The notes under the pieces: generated by a model
What the model saw: only the letters and a program-made list of their open reading frames with translations
Database searches by the model: none
What the model was told of the DNA's origin: nothing
Assembly: GCA_937951685.1 (NCBI GenBank)
Contig: CALFBG010000183.1
Coordinates: 1 to 50,473 of the forward strand
Length of the DNA stretch: 50,473 nucleotides
Reading direction: 5' to 3'
Source of the DNA: an uncultured Saprospiraceae bacterium
GTDB lineage: Bacteria; Bacteroidota; Bacteroidia; Chitinophagales; Saprospiraceae
Shown: positions 18,029 to 26,942 of the stretch, in pieces
Layout: each line of letters starts with the position of its first letter
Numbering within the stretch: the first letter of the stretch is position 1
Position numbers and translations under genes: made by a program

Positions 18029-18146
18029 ACACACTCACTAGATAAGGATGAACTAAAAATTTGCTTACAAGACTGGATTAAAAATCTTACTTTTGCAATG
18101 AAGTTGTTTTAAATTGAAATAACAGCAATAATAAATTAAAGAATAC

Positions 18147-18617
18147 ATGAAATTATCAGCCTTTAAAGCCACCGTAAAAAACCTTGATCGAGTGCAATTT
18201 AACTTGCCCAACGGCGAATCGGTTCCCAGTCATTATCACATCACGGAGGTAGGTTCCATTACGAAAAACTTTATTGATTGCGGAGGTACGGTGAGAACAG
18301 AAAAAGTAGTAAACTTTCAATTATGGTTTTCGGATGATGTTGATCACCAACTCCAGCCCGAAAAAATGCTGGCCATTATTGAACTAGCAGAAGAACGATT
18401 AGGACTAGAAGATACTGAAATTGAAGTTGAATACCAAGCAGCAACCATCGGAAAATATGGTTTGGAATTCAAAGAAGATGCTTTTGTCTTAACGACCAAA
18501 ATGACCGATTGCCTAGCGCCAGACAAATGTGCCGTTCCCACGAATAAGCCGAAGTTAAACCTTGCTGATTTAGTAGTACAGTCGAAGGGCTGTGATCCTG
18601 GCAGTGGCTGTTGTTAG
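18147..18617 (+). CDS. DUF6428 family protein
   Basis: 156 residues, cytoplasmic. PNGESVPSHYHITEVGSITK near the N-terminus, the middle FIDCGGTVRTEKVVNFQLWF and the C-terminal Cys-rich tail GCDPGSGCC are the family hallmarks. Members often sit beside ArsR-type regulators in Bacteroidota, but none is adjacent here. The His and Cys residues (HYH; MTDCLAPDKC; CDPGSGCC) suggest metal binding (inference). The ATG gives the common start KLSAFKATVKNL. Biochemical role unknown. Confidence 0.78.
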   Translation: MKLSAFKATVKNLDRVQFNLPNGESVPSHYHITEVGSITKNFIDCGGTVRTEKVVNFQLWFSDDVDHQLQPEKMLAIIELAEERLGLEDTEIEVEYQAATIGKYGLEFKEDAFVLTTKMTDCLAPDKCAVPTNKPKLNLADLVVQSKGCDPGSGCC

Positions 18618-18664
18618 TTAGCAGCCATTCAAACGCAGTACGTTGTATGCTCCAACTCAATTCC

Positions 18665-19423
18665 ATGATAAAAAACACCTTGCTTTACTTTACCTTGTTA
18701 TTACTCCCCGTGTCTATCATTGCTCAAAACAGCATTTTAGAAAATTTTCCTTTTGCAGAGGGAGGATATACAATGCTCGGAAAAGCGACTACGGTGCCAA
18801 CTAGCATGGAATGGAAAGATTCAATGGAGTATTGGTACGTGGAAGATATCAAGCTATTGCAGCAATTCAAAAAAGAATTGATCTTTCCTAGTCGTATGGT
18901 GGAAGTGACTGACTCGTCTCGTTGCCACATTTCGATCTGTAAAGCAGGAAAATCACTAGCCTATTTTAATATGAAAATAGACCTAGACCAACTTAATACT
19001 AAGCAATATCTCAACCCAAATAAATTCAAACCCGCTGTATTTAAGACTGTTTCTTTCGATACGCTATCTGCGGCAAGAACTTATCTTAATACTATTTTTG
19101 CAGATCAAAATTTGCTGTGTGTAGACAATCCGGACTTACTGCAATTCGAAGGTAGTTTTATTTTTGAATACAATTGCTTGGACGAATTCGGCGGTTGTTT
19201 TGGGCAACAAGAAAAGATAATTGCCTTCCTTACGGAAAAAATAAATCGTGCGTATCCGAACGAGCCATTTGAGTTAGCAGAGAGTGGTGGAACGAAAGTT
19301 GAGCTATTTGTTCAAGTAAAATGTAATTATTCCTTGAGTGAAAAATTTGATTTATATTATCGTGTCAATGATATTAGTTGGACGCCGTATTCCTTGCGAC
19401 TTAATTCTTTTTGGAAAGAATAA
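18665..19423 (+). CDS. hypothetical exported protein
   Basis: 252 residues counted from the ATG at 18665, which precedes a classic signal peptide (MIKNTLLYFTLLLLPVSIIA, cleaved near QNS). The longer frame from a TTG at 18611 would overlap the preceding gene and place polar residues before the signal, so it is rejected. The mature protein has several Cys (CHISICK, LLCVDN, YNCLDEFGGCFG) and an acidic beta-rich pattern, suggesting a periplasmic disulfide-bonded fold. Not recognised. Followed after 49 bp by a small membrane protein. Confidence 0.65.
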   Translation: MIKNTLLYFTLLLLPVSIIAQNSILENFPFAEGGYTMLGKATTVPTSMEWKDSMEYWYVEDIKLLQQFKKELIFPSRMVEVTDSSRCHISICKAGKSLAYFNMKIDLDQLNTKQYLNPNKFKPAVFKTVSFDTLSAARTYLNTIFADQNLLCVDNPDLLQFEGSFIFEYNCLDEFGGCFGQQEKIIAFLTEKINRAYPNEPFELAESGGTKVELFVQVKCNYSLSEKFDLYYRVNDISWTPYSLRLNSFWKE

Positions 19424-19472
19424 GACTTGGTCTCAGCGATTTTGGAAAAAAATCCCAAATAAAATAAAGTTC

Positions 19473-19868
19473 ATGAAATTAAAAATAGCATTTCCAGCTA
19501 TCGTATTCTATATCTTTATCTGTTTTGGGTTGATTTATTTAGCCCATAATATCGTGTTGCAATTCCGTTGGAATAAAACGATGGGAATTGTACTAGAGCT
19601 TAAATCAAAGGCAGATGAAAAGCGGCAACTTTATCCAGTAGTTGCTTTCACCAACCACTTAGGAGAACCATCAACCGCCGCTATTAGGCAATCTTCCAAT
19701 CAGCCCTTTTACAAAAAAGGAGACGAGATTCCTATCATCTACAATCCTGAAGATTCCACTGACGCAAGAATTAATACCTTTGGATGGAACTACGGTTTTC
19801 CCATTTTTTTCGCGCTCCTCGGTTTTGTTGCCCTCTTGATTCCTAGTCATCTGTGGCATATTTCGTAG
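19473..19868 (+). CDS. DUF3592 membrane protein
   Basis: 131 residues from the ATG at 19473; the longer frame from a TTG at 19338 overlaps the previous gene and is rejected. Two transmembrane segments flank an extracytoplasmic or cytosolic beta-rich loop: IAFPAIVFYIFICFGLIYLA at 4-23 and FFALLGFVALLIPSHLW at the end. The loop has the DUF3592 pattern: YPVVAFTNHLGE ... YKKGDEIPIIYNPEDSTDARI. Function unknown; such proteins often occur in accessory regions next to other DUF genes, as here. Confidence 0.78.
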   Translation: MKLKIAFPAIVFYIFICFGLIYLAHNIVLQFRWNKTMGIVLELKSKADEKRQLYPVVAFTNHLGEPSTAAIRQSSNQPFYKKGDEIPIIYNPEDSTDARINTFGWNYGFPIFFALLGFVALLIPSHLWHIS

Positions 19869-20183
19869 CCGTCTTCCTGCCATAGCAATCAATCTCTATT
19901 GCTCGAAGGATGCTCGTAGCAATACTTGCACCACTGTTCAAAATAACCACTAGGCTTACCAAAATAACCCTTTTTTATACCAAAAACTACTGAAAAAAAT
20001 AGCCCATCTTTGCAAGATTATTTTTCATTTAAAGGTACGTACGGAAGCTTCGGTGAGTCACCATTAGCGAATTGAAGCAAAAGAAAGATGATTTTACCGT
20101 ATCAGTAAAGAAAGAACCCATTTGTTAATTGAAAAATGCCTTTTGCCGTAAGGTATTTCTCTTTGATTTCTCCTTGAATTATT
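19869..20183. other. 315-bp intergenic region
   Basis: No coding frame with support. A CATCTTTG sequence at about 20008 differs by one base from the -7 consensus and lies far (about 170 bp) from the next start, so I do not call it a promoter. No strong hairpin is seen. Confidence 0.5.
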
Positions 20184-21152
20184 ATGACAGCATTCGAAAC
20201 CATTAATAAAGGATATAACCACGTATTCCAAGCGGATCAGTTGAGCATTGGAGTTGTTGTTCCCATTGAGAACTATGCTCAACATTCGGTGCCAACGATG
20301 AAGCGACACCTAGAAAACGTACAACTTGTTGAGCAGTTAGGATTCAAGGCTTTATGGATTCGTGATGTCCCTTTACACGTTCCTGCCTTTGGAGACGCCG
20401 GACAAACCTTTGACCCTTTTACCTACTTGGGATATCTCGCCGGACGAACCAACGAGATTACTTTGGGCGTAGCGAGTATTGCTCTACCGCTGCATCATCC
20501 CGTTCACGTAGCAAAATCTGCAGCAACGATTGATCAACTTTCTGGAGGAAGATTTATTTTAGGTGTAGCCTCCGGAGATCGGTACGAAGAATATCCTGCA
20601 ATGGGTATTGATTACGAAAAACGTGGCGATTTATTTCGAGCATCCTTTGCTTACATTCGTAAAGCACAAGATAATTTTCCTAAATTAGCGCCCAATGTTT
20701 ACGGAAGCTTAAATGGAAAAGTAGATATTCTTCCCAAGCCCGTCGCCAGTAGAATCCCCATTTTAATCACGGGACATAGTCGACAAACCCTCGAGTGGAA
20801 TGCTCAAAATGGAGATGGTTGGATGTATTATCCTAGCAATTTAGCGCAACAAAAAGATACTATTTCAGCGTGGCGAAGCCTTTTTGGCGCTACGGAAAAG
20901 TACAATAAACCTTTCTTGCAACCTTTATATATTGACTTGCAAGCAGATGATGATTTTTTGCCACAAGCCATTCATTTAGGTTTTAGGATTGGGGCAAATC
21001 ATTTAATTGATTATTTAAACCATTTAAAAGAGATTGGTGTTAATCACGTAGCCATTAACCTCCGGTTCAACACCAGAGGAATAGAAAAAACCTTGGAGCA
21101 TCTTGCCACTATGGTTTTACCACACTTTCATCGTAACCGCCATAAAACTTAA
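20184..21152 (+). CDS. LLM-class (luciferase-like) flavin oxidoreductase
   Basis: 322 residues, full length. The family blocks are visible: LSIGVVVPIENY near the start, QLGFKALWIRDVPL, FDPFTYLGYLAGRTNEITLG, HHPVHVAKSAATIDQLSGGRF and GVASGDR. These mark the bacterial luciferase/F420- or FMN-dependent oxidoreductases, close to the BA3436-type subgroup. It probably uses FMN and an NAD(P)H-derived reductant; the substrate is unknown. The downstream short-chain dehydrogenase starts 18 bp after the stop, so the pair probably acts in one pathway. The ATG is the first in frame and has no upstream competitor. Confidence 0.9.
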   Translation: MTAFETINKGYNHVFQADQLSIGVVVPIENYAQHSVPTMKRHLENVQLVEQLGFKALWIRDVPLHVPAFGDAGQTFDPFTYLGYLAGRTNEITLGVASIALPLHHPVHVAKSAATIDQLSGGRFILGVASGDRYEEYPAMGIDYEKRGDLFRASFAYIRKAQDNFPKLAPNVYGSLNGKVDILPKPVASRIPILITGHSRQTLEWNAQNGDGWMYYPSNLAQQKDTISAWRSLFGATEKYNKPFLQPLYIDLQADDDFLPQAIHLGFRIGANHLIDYLNHLKEIGVNHVAINLRFNTRGIEKTLEHLATMVLPHFHRNRHKT

Positions 21153-21170
21153 CTATAAAATTCAACTATC

Positions 21171-21968
21171 ATGAAGACTATTTTAATCACCGGAAGTACC
21201 GATGGCATCGGAAAATTGGCAGCGATAAAACTCGCCCAAGCAGGGCATGAGGTATACCTGCACGGAAGGAATGCGGAAAAACTGGAACAGACCAAACGGG
21301 AAATTATTGAACTTTCTGGCAATCCAAAGCTTGATGGATTTGTAGCGGATTTCTCTGACTTGGAAGCGGTGAAACGAATGGCTGAGCAAGTCAAAAAGAA
21401 ATTACCAAAAATTGATGTCTTGATTAACAATGCAGGTGTTTTTAAGAGTTCAGTCCAAGCAAACGAAGCAGGATTTGACTTGCGATTCGTCGTTAATTAT
21501 TTTGCGCCTTATTTGTTAACGAAACGCTTACTGCCACGCTTACGGCAAGGAAGCAAAGCTAGGATCATTAACTTAAGTTCGGCTGCCCAAGCCTCGATCT
21601 CCTACGAGGTGATGTCGGGTCAAACTAAATGCGCTCAACAAGCAGCTTATGCCCAGAGTAAGTTAGCCTTAACCATGTGGAGTTTTTATTTAGCCAAAAC
21701 GGTTCAACCGATAACCGTCATTGCGGTAAACCCCGGTTCCTTGCTCAATACAAAAATGGTAAAAGAAGGATATGGTTATCATTGGTCTTCTGCCGATAAG
21801 GGCGCAACTATTTTGTATGACTTGGCTGTTTTAGAGCAATACGCGGCAGACTCCGGAAAGTATTTTGATAATGATAATGATGGATTTGGAAAGGCACATG
21901 AGGATGCTTACCTAGAAAAAGAGCTTGACAAATTGATAGTTGCCACCGATAAGATAATTGAACATTAA
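21171..21968 (+). CDS. short-chain dehydrogenase/reductase
   Basis: 265 residues. The cofactor motif is TGSTDGIG at 7-14 and the catalytic pair is Tyr160/Lys164 (YAQSK), with NNAG (about 87-90) and LSSAAQ before it. It reads as a classical SDR similar to retinol dehydrogenase-like or WW-domain-type oxidoreductases (KYFDNDNDGFGKAHEDAY near the C-terminus). It starts 18 bp after the LLM oxidoreductase and probably shares its transcript. Substrate unknown. A paralogous fold is encoded at 39217-39954, but the proteins are only distantly alike. Confidence 0.92.
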   Translation: MKTILITGSTDGIGKLAAIKLAQAGHEVYLHGRNAEKLEQTKREIIELSGNPKLDGFVADFSDLEAVKRMAEQVKKKLPKIDVLINNAGVFKSSVQANEAGFDLRFVVNYFAPYLLTKRLLPRLRQGSKARIINLSSAAQASISYEVMSGQTKCAQQAAYAQSKLALTMWSFYLAKTVQPITVIAVNPGSLLNTKMVKEGYGYHWSSADKGATILYDLAVLEQYAADSGKYFDNDNDGFGKAHEDAYLEKELDKLIVATDKIIEH

Positions 21969-22186
21969 TATCTTTTTTTAAGTTTAAACAAACAGGTGCT
22001 AAGGGAATTCCATTTGTTTGGCAGAAAGAGGAATAAAAGCTTTACTAAACTTTGCTCTAACAAGTGGGGAAGTTTAAAACTTCACCAAATAAGACTTCTA
22101 AAGTATAAATAAAAAGGAGTTATTATTTATTTCTTCTCCGTAATTTTCTTTATATCTTTAAAATAAAAAGCTATAAAACACCTGAT

Positions 22187-22876
22187 ATGGAAAAAATTCG
22201 TTTACGAATATTACTCTTAATTTTTATCGGAATCTTTGTCTCAACCGCAACCAGCGCACAAAATAGAAACTTCATCACTAGTCTGTCTTTGGGCTTTGGA
22301 TATTCAGGATTTGATTTAGAAAAGAATGCCATAGGGGACGCTCAGCCCATTTTCTATCCGATGGGAGGCATTCAGCTTCAGAAAAGATTAAGCCCAAAGT
22401 GGGCGTTGACGGTTTTTCCAAACGTTGGAATGTCAGGTAATACAAAATCAGTTGATTTGAGTTTAGCTCCAATTCGTCGCGTAAAATCTACTTCTGCGTT
22501 TGTTAACCTTGCGGTGCATCCAAAGTATTACCTCAATAAGTTATTTTACATTTCTGCCGGACCAGAGCTTTCTTATCTCTTGTGGAATTATGGAAGTGCC
22601 TTTAATGAAGAGGAACGGCAAATCTATAACGTAGAAGAAACTGATTTTTTCAAGCGTGTAAACCTACTCGTCTCTTCTTCCCTTGGATTTTCTACGAAAG
22701 TAGCCGAATCCAGAAAAAATGCACCCGTTCAAATTGACGCATTGTGGTATTTAGAATTCCGATTCAAAAGAGGAATAAGCAATATCTTAGATCCCGATTT
22801 TTTTGGGAATGATCAATCGACAGGTATTATCGCTTTTGAACTCGTAACGGGCATCTCTTTCGCCTCAAAAAAATAA
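22187..22876 (+). CDS. outer-membrane beta-barrel protein
   Basis: 229 residues with a signal peptide (ILLLIFIGIFVSTATSAQ, cut after about residue 25). The mature chain alternates hydrophobic/aromatic and polar residues as beta-barrel strands do (FITSLSLGFGYSGFD, WALTVFPNVGMSG, FYISAGPELSYLLWNYG, GIIAFELVTGISF), ending in F-x-x-x near the C-terminus. About eight strands would fit an OmpX/OmpW-sized barrel. TATATCTTTA upstream resembles but does not match a -7 box. Cargo unknown. Confidence 0.75.
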   Translation: MEKIRLRILLLIFIGIFVSTATSAQNRNFITSLSLGFGYSGFDLEKNAIGDAQPIFYPMGGIQLQKRLSPKWALTVFPNVGMSGNTKSVDLSLAPIRRVKSTSAFVNLAVHPKYYLNKLFYISAGPELSYLLWNYGSAFNEEERQIYNVEETDFFKRVNLLVSSSLGFSTKVAESRKNAPVQIDALWYLEFRFKRGISNILDPDFFGNDQSTGIIAFELVTGISFASKK

Positions 22877-23042
22877 GATCTCCTCAAAACAAATAAGGTT
22901 CTTTTAACAGTTTGATTTTATGCCGCTACACGAACGGATAAGCTTCAAGCTTTCTTAGTTTTTCGTGAAAACAAGATTGATTCAGGTACTTTCCACACGC
23001 AATTCCCGTGGAAATACGCATGACTGGTGCACTAAAGCTAGC

Positions 23043-23050
23043 TACCTTTG
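23043..23050 (+). promoter_or_regulatory. candidate -7 box of the lipase-like gene
   Basis: TACCTTTG is an exact match to the Bacteroidota TAnnTTTG element, 64 bp before the chosen ATG at 23115. No TTG stands at the expected 17-23 bp upstream, so support is partial. Confidence 0.35.
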
Positions 23051-23114
23051 AGAAGCTTTCATATTGAAGTCTACGAATCTTACTAAAATCAAACTTATGC
23101 TTCTCCTCCAGCAA

Positions 23115-24524
23115 ATGACCTTTACCAAAATGCTGTGTTCCTTGCTCTTGGTAGTTACGCTTTTTTCTGCTTGTAAAAAAGACATCAAAACACCTACTTT
23201 TCAAGCCCCCACTTTTGTAGAACAACAGTCCATGTTCTACTTATCTTGGATCGCGGAATGTACAGCTGATACCGCCATGGTTCAGGATTCCCTGCGGGGT
23301 TTACAATCCTTGACTACTTTGGGAAGTACTCAATTAGCATCCGCATTTACAAATCCTATTTTAACTAGTACTTTTGGTGATTACGGAGCTACTCCCGTCT
23401 GGGGACCTGCGCTCAGTGTAAGTGTCGTCGGAGATTCTGCGGTGATAACGGATAATCTATTGTACACGGCTCGATCGGAAGACGAAGATAATGTTACTTA
23501 CATCATTGCCGTTGCTGGCACCAATGCCATTTCTGCTTTCGATTGGTTCGAAGAAGACTTTAACGTTCAAAACACGCTACCTTGGAATGATCCATCTGGT
23601 CAATCACACGGATCAATTGCCGCAGGTTCTGCGTTGGGATTGAATACTTTGCTTCAATTGAAAGATCAGCATAATGAGAATATAATTAATTTTATTACCA
23701 AAGCATTGCTCAATAGCAATCATAGCAAAAAATATACAATTGCCGTCACTGGACATAGCTTGGGAGGTACTTTATCTCCCTTATTGGCCTTGTACATAAA
23801 AGAACGATTAGCAGCGCTGCCCTTGTCTGTTACGTACTCGGTAGAAGCCTGGCCTTACGCAGGTCCGACGCCGGGAGACGAAACATTTGCGGATTATCTT
23901 GTCAGCACGCTTGATGCTTATCATGCGTATTACAACAATTTTGATTTGGTGCCGCATATTTGGGAGTTAGATTCCTTGGAGCGTTTGTGTAAGCTTTATA
24001 CCGTGGATGAAAATAAATGTGGCTATACGGATGCAAATGCAAATATTGCTAATGGTTTTGTTCAATGGATGATCAGTCTCTCAGATTCTAGTAGTATCAA
24101 TTATCACATTGCTGGCACCCCGAATACTTTTAATGGGAATCGCTTACCACTTGATGCGAACTATTGTGAAATCTTAGCTGTGTTGGCGGATAGTATTACG
24201 ACGGGAGAACAGGACCTGTATAAAGATTTGAAATTTGTCTTAGAGATAATCGACTTACAATGTGGGGATACCAATCCTACGAACAACCTAAAGGATAACA
24301 TTGCCTATCTGCTTTTGTACTTACGAGATGTCGATTACCAGCATACGACGGCATACGAATTGCAATACTTCCGGGACTCGATAATCATGGCAAATGTTGA
24401 TGCACTCTTTCCCGCAGGAACGGATGAGCTCACTTATATAGACCCTGTGATTAGTGAATTACTTCTTACGGTTGGTAATTATATTTCAAGTAGAACCAAT
24501 ACAGATTGCGCTTGTCAAAGTTAG
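23115..24524 (+). CDS. class 3 lipase-like lipoprotein
   Basis: 469 residues from the ATG at 23115, which gives a clean lipoprotein signal (MLCSLLLVVTLFSACKKD, Cys20). Longer frames start at a TTG (23064) or ATG (23097). VTGHSLGGTL contains the nucleophile Ser215 in a GHSLGG elbow, as in fungal-type class 3 lipases. YIIAVAGTNAIS upstream fits the oxyanion strand. PYAGPTPGDETFADYL and the later NFDLVPHIW provide the Asp of the triad; the His is probably in YHIAGTPNTF. It is expected at the cell surface. The gene ends opposite a convergent methyltransferase with a shared hairpin. Confidence 0.85.
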   Translation: MTFTKMLCSLLLVVTLFSACKKDIKTPTFQAPTFVEQQSMFYLSWIAECTADTAMVQDSLRGLQSLTTLGSTQLASAFTNPILTSTFGDYGATPVWGPALSVSVVGDSAVITDNLLYTARSEDEDNVTYIIAVAGTNAISAFDWFEEDFNVQNTLPWNDPSGQSHGSIAAGSALGLNTLLQLKDQHNENIINFITKALLNSNHSKKYTIAVTGHSLGGTLSPLLALYIKERLAALPLSVTYSVEAWPYAGPTPGDETFADYLVSTLDAYHAYYNNFDLVPHIWELDSLERLCKLYTVDENKCGYTDANANIANGFVQWMISLSDSSSINYHIAGTPNTFNGNRLPLDANYCEILAVLADSITTGEQDLYKDLKFVLEIIDLQCGDTNPTNNLKDNIAYLLLYLRDVDYQHTTAYELQYFRDSIIMANVDALFPAGTDELTYIDPVISELLLTVGNYISSRTNTDCACQS

Positions 24525-24541
24525 ACAGGTTTGCGGTGAGC

Positions 24542-24598
24542 TATAAAATGACTAGTCGATAATATTCCTTTGCAAGCGTAGCGGCTAGTCATTTTATA
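24542..24598. terminator. bidirectional terminator-like hairpin between convergent genes
   Basis: Arms TATAAAATGACTAG (24542-24555) and CTAGTCATTTTATA (24585-24598) are perfect 14-bp complements. The stem extends inward by three pairs including one G-U, with a loop of about 23 bases. It lies between two convergent stops, and its A/T-rich flanks would end RNA from either side. Confidence 0.65.
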
Positions 24599-24620
24599 AG
24601 GTCAAAAATAATGTTTTGTT

Positions 24621-26186
24621 TTAACTCACATCTAACTTGTCTAACGCTGCCCACTGCTCAAATGCAGGAAACGCAGCTTTCGCTTGATTAATCGTTTGAA
24701 AAAATAATTTATCTTGTCGCAATTGATAGTAACTCAGTGCTAGATTATAAAAGGTATCTGGTTTTTGACCGTGTAGTTTTTCAGAGTGTTTAAAATAGAG
24801 TAGTGCTTCCGCATAAAAGCCGAGGTCATAAAAAACACCGCCAATTTCATACGCTAAGTCATAGTCTTCCCCAATGCTAAAATAGCTTTCCCAAACCTTG
24901 TGCAAGGTTTCTCCAATTCTTTTTCTTTCGTTAAAGCTAATCGCTTTTGCGACTTGTTTTAATCGGGGCAACAACTTGATGAAATAAGTTGAGTCGTAGG
25001 CACTCAAGCGAAAAAGTGCAATCAGCTCTTTTACCTTCAACCTTGAAACATTAAAATAAGAGAGGTGCTTCAAACTATTAAAATCATCGGGACCAAAATC
25101 GTCCACAGATTTTTGGTAGGCATCAATGGTGTGTGCATAGCTGTCTGCATTTTTGAGTAAGAGAAATGCTCCTAATTCTAAGTGGAAAGTAGAATACGTA
25201 GGGAATAACACTTTGCCACCTTGTTTTTCACAAAAAACACCGAGCGCGTGATAATTTACCCAAATGGAAAAGCTACCATGCGTGACAACATCTGGTTCTT
25301 TTTTATTATCCATATCGTGCACTTCGTGAAAGCCTTTATCCATCGATAACATCAAAAGTCCTTCTTTCGAAAGTTGTTCAATATTTTTAATACAATGCAT
25401 ACACTGCTCCGGAAAAAACAAATAGCTATGGGAAAGGATATCTTTGTACGATTCCAAGATTTCGTTAATGACGGGATTGTCGTAATAAGGATTTTCTGTT
25501 AGGGTATGCTCGTAGGTTAAAGTGATCTGCTCAATTAATGTTTCGGGGTTTAGCGTTGCTGGATCTTCACTGGCAGCGATGGAAATAGAAACATCGGAAA
25601 CAACTTTATCTTTAATCAAAAACAGCTCAGTGGGAATGGAATCAAAAAAGTAATTTGCAATGGCGACGATCGGTTGCTCCAAGCTTTGAGCTTCAATTGA
25701 TTTTTTAGCCTTGCGTAAGTATAGTTCTTTACTGCCTACGGCATCAAAATAAGATACGTCTAAAATACCTTGCTCAAAAAAAACCTTAAATTGAGAATGC
25801 GCTTCGAAAAAGTTTAGGTTCTCTTCCACAATGTCGCTTAAAACGTAGCAAAACGCAGGGATTTTCAACTTGGTCTCTTTGGTAAGATTCAGCAGGTGCA
25901 TTAGAATGTGAAAGGCAAGCCGACCATGTCCCGTACCGAGTTCTAAAATATAAACGGTTTCTGTGGTCTTCCCCTTAACTCCGAGATCTTTTAACAAGCC
26001 AAAAATGAGTTCCGCATAAGCTTTCCCGACGAAAGCATTGCTCGTCAAGTGGTGCGGCACAATGTTTTCACTAAAGGCGCTGATGCCTCTGAATTGGTAA
26101 AAGTCACGATTAAGTTGCCAAATTTTACTCTTTGAAAAAGACTGATTTGATTCAATCTCGAATAGATTAGATGCGTTAGATTCCAT
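24621..26186 (-). CDS. SAM-dependent methyltransferase with TPR tail
   Basis: About 521 residues from the ATG at 26186; a TTG at 26228 would add 14 residues. YILELGTGHGRLAFHIL is the SAM-binding motif I of a class I methyltransferase. The layout, with a helical N-terminus (YAELIFGLLKDLG) and an acceptor-binding middle (PIVAIANYFFDSIPTELFLI), resembles MidA-like (COG1565) methyltransferases. Residues about 400-510 form two or three TPR-like helix pairs (YDLGFYAEALLYFKHSEKLHG, TFYNLALSYYQLRQD), a protein-binding tail. Target unknown. Convergent with the lipase gene. Confidence 0.78.
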   Translation of the reverse strand: MESNASNLFEIESNQSFSKSKIWQLNRDFYQFRGISAFSENIVPHHLTSNAFVGKAYAELIFGLLKDLGVKGKTTETVYILELGTGHGRLAFHILMHLLNLTKETKLKIPAFCYVLSDIVEENLNFFEAHSQFKVFFEQGILDVSYFDAVGSKELYLRKAKKSIEAQSLEQPIVAIANYFFDSIPTELFLIKDKVVSDVSISIAASEDPATLNPETLIEQITLTYEHTLTENPYYDNPVINEILESYKDILSHSYLFFPEQCMHCIKNIEQLSKEGLLMLSMDKGFHEVHDMDNKKEPDVVTHGSFSIWVNYHALGVFCEKQGGKVLFPTYSTFHLELGAFLLLKNADSYAHTIDAYQKSVDDFGPDDFNSLKHLSYFNVSRLKVKELIALFRLSAYDSTYFIKLLPRLKQVAKAISFNERKRIGETLHKVWESYFSIGEDYDLAYEIGGVFYDLGFYAEALLYFKHSEKLHGQKPDTFYNLALSYYQLRQDKLFFQTINQAKAAFPAFEQWAALDKLDVS

Positions 26187-26286
26187 GCGGGTAAGCTCAT
26201 TTAGTGGATGAATAAATTCATTTTCCAACCTTGAAAGCTTATACTATGGACTGCGTAGTAGAAACTGACGAATTTTAGATTCGGAT

Positions 26287-26294
26287 CAAAGGTA
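26287..26294 (-). promoter_or_regulatory. candidate -7 box of the methyltransferase gene
   Basis: On the minus strand this reads TACCTTTG, an exact TAnnTTTG match, about 100 bp before the ATG at 26186. No TTG is found at the expected distance, so it is a half-site prediction. Confidence 0.35.
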
Positions 26295-26355
26295 GTTTAT
26301 TTTATTGACTAAGTACTATTGCTTAGCAAAAGGGTGTGTGTCCCAAATTGCACAA

Positions 26356-26717
26356 TTAAGCAGCAGCAATAATTTTTTTGATCATATCCCAAGCTCCGCT
26401 ATGTTTATAACATCGTAGATTGCACATAGCTTGGGCTCCTTTAATAGACCATTTTTGTCCAGAAAGTTTCATCCGCTGTTGAATCACACTTCTATGAGCT
26501 GCCTCTATTGGCCCTGGTCCAATCATCAAACCTTTTTCTCGATAGGATTTATACTGCATTCGGTCTTCATGCTCAAGGTAATAATCAATAATCCATCCAT
26601 CATTACATAAACCGAATCTTGATCGGATGAATTAGATTTTAAACGAGGAATGATCGATTTGCAGTTTGATTCTATTAAAGGATCAACTTTAATTGAACGA
26701 AGCGCTGCTATTCGCAA
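26356..26717 (-). pseudogene. ISKra4-type transposase relic with internal deletion
   Basis: Two minus-strand pieces are joined out of frame. The upstream piece, ending about 26590, reads SVYVMMDG, the start of the DDE domain with its first catalytic Asp (codon 26595-26597). The downstream piece reads YYLEHEDRMQYKSYREKG then IGPGPIEAAHRSVIQQRMKL and WSIKGAQAMCNLR, the conserved C-terminus of ISKra4 transposases. The middle of the catalytic domain, with the other acidic residues, is missing and the join shifts frame, so it is dead. No terminal inverted repeats could be matched around it. Confidence 0.8.
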
Positions 26718-26942
26718 AGTCTATGGTTTTCGAATACTTCATTGTAGGCTAAAATGAGTAGGTGACAGGGAATAACCATTTGCCATTCCTGGGTATAATC
26801 AATTCAACATAACATTAAGAAAAAGTCAAAAAATTAATTTATCCCATGAAAATTATTACCTTTAAGCATTAAGAATTACCTAAATGGGTTTACACAAGCA
26901 AACTATTACAAAAGTAGCATCAGGAAAGAAAAGTCATTAAAT
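26718..26942. other. AT-rich flank of the IS relic
   Basis: Together with 26229-26355 this is non-coding sequence around the ISKra4 remnant. Short minus-strand frames upstream of 26717 have stops and no recognisable transposase N-terminus. No TIR or target duplication was identified. Confidence 0.4.

Noticed and set aside
20008..20016. CATCTTTG as promoter of the LLM oxidoreductase gene
   Set aside because: It differs from the consensus at the first base, lacks a -33 element, and lies about 170 bp from the start codon.
22926..23225. 99-codon minus-strand frame before the lipase gene
   Set aside because: It overlaps the lipase start and has no family features; the region better fits a promoter and leader.
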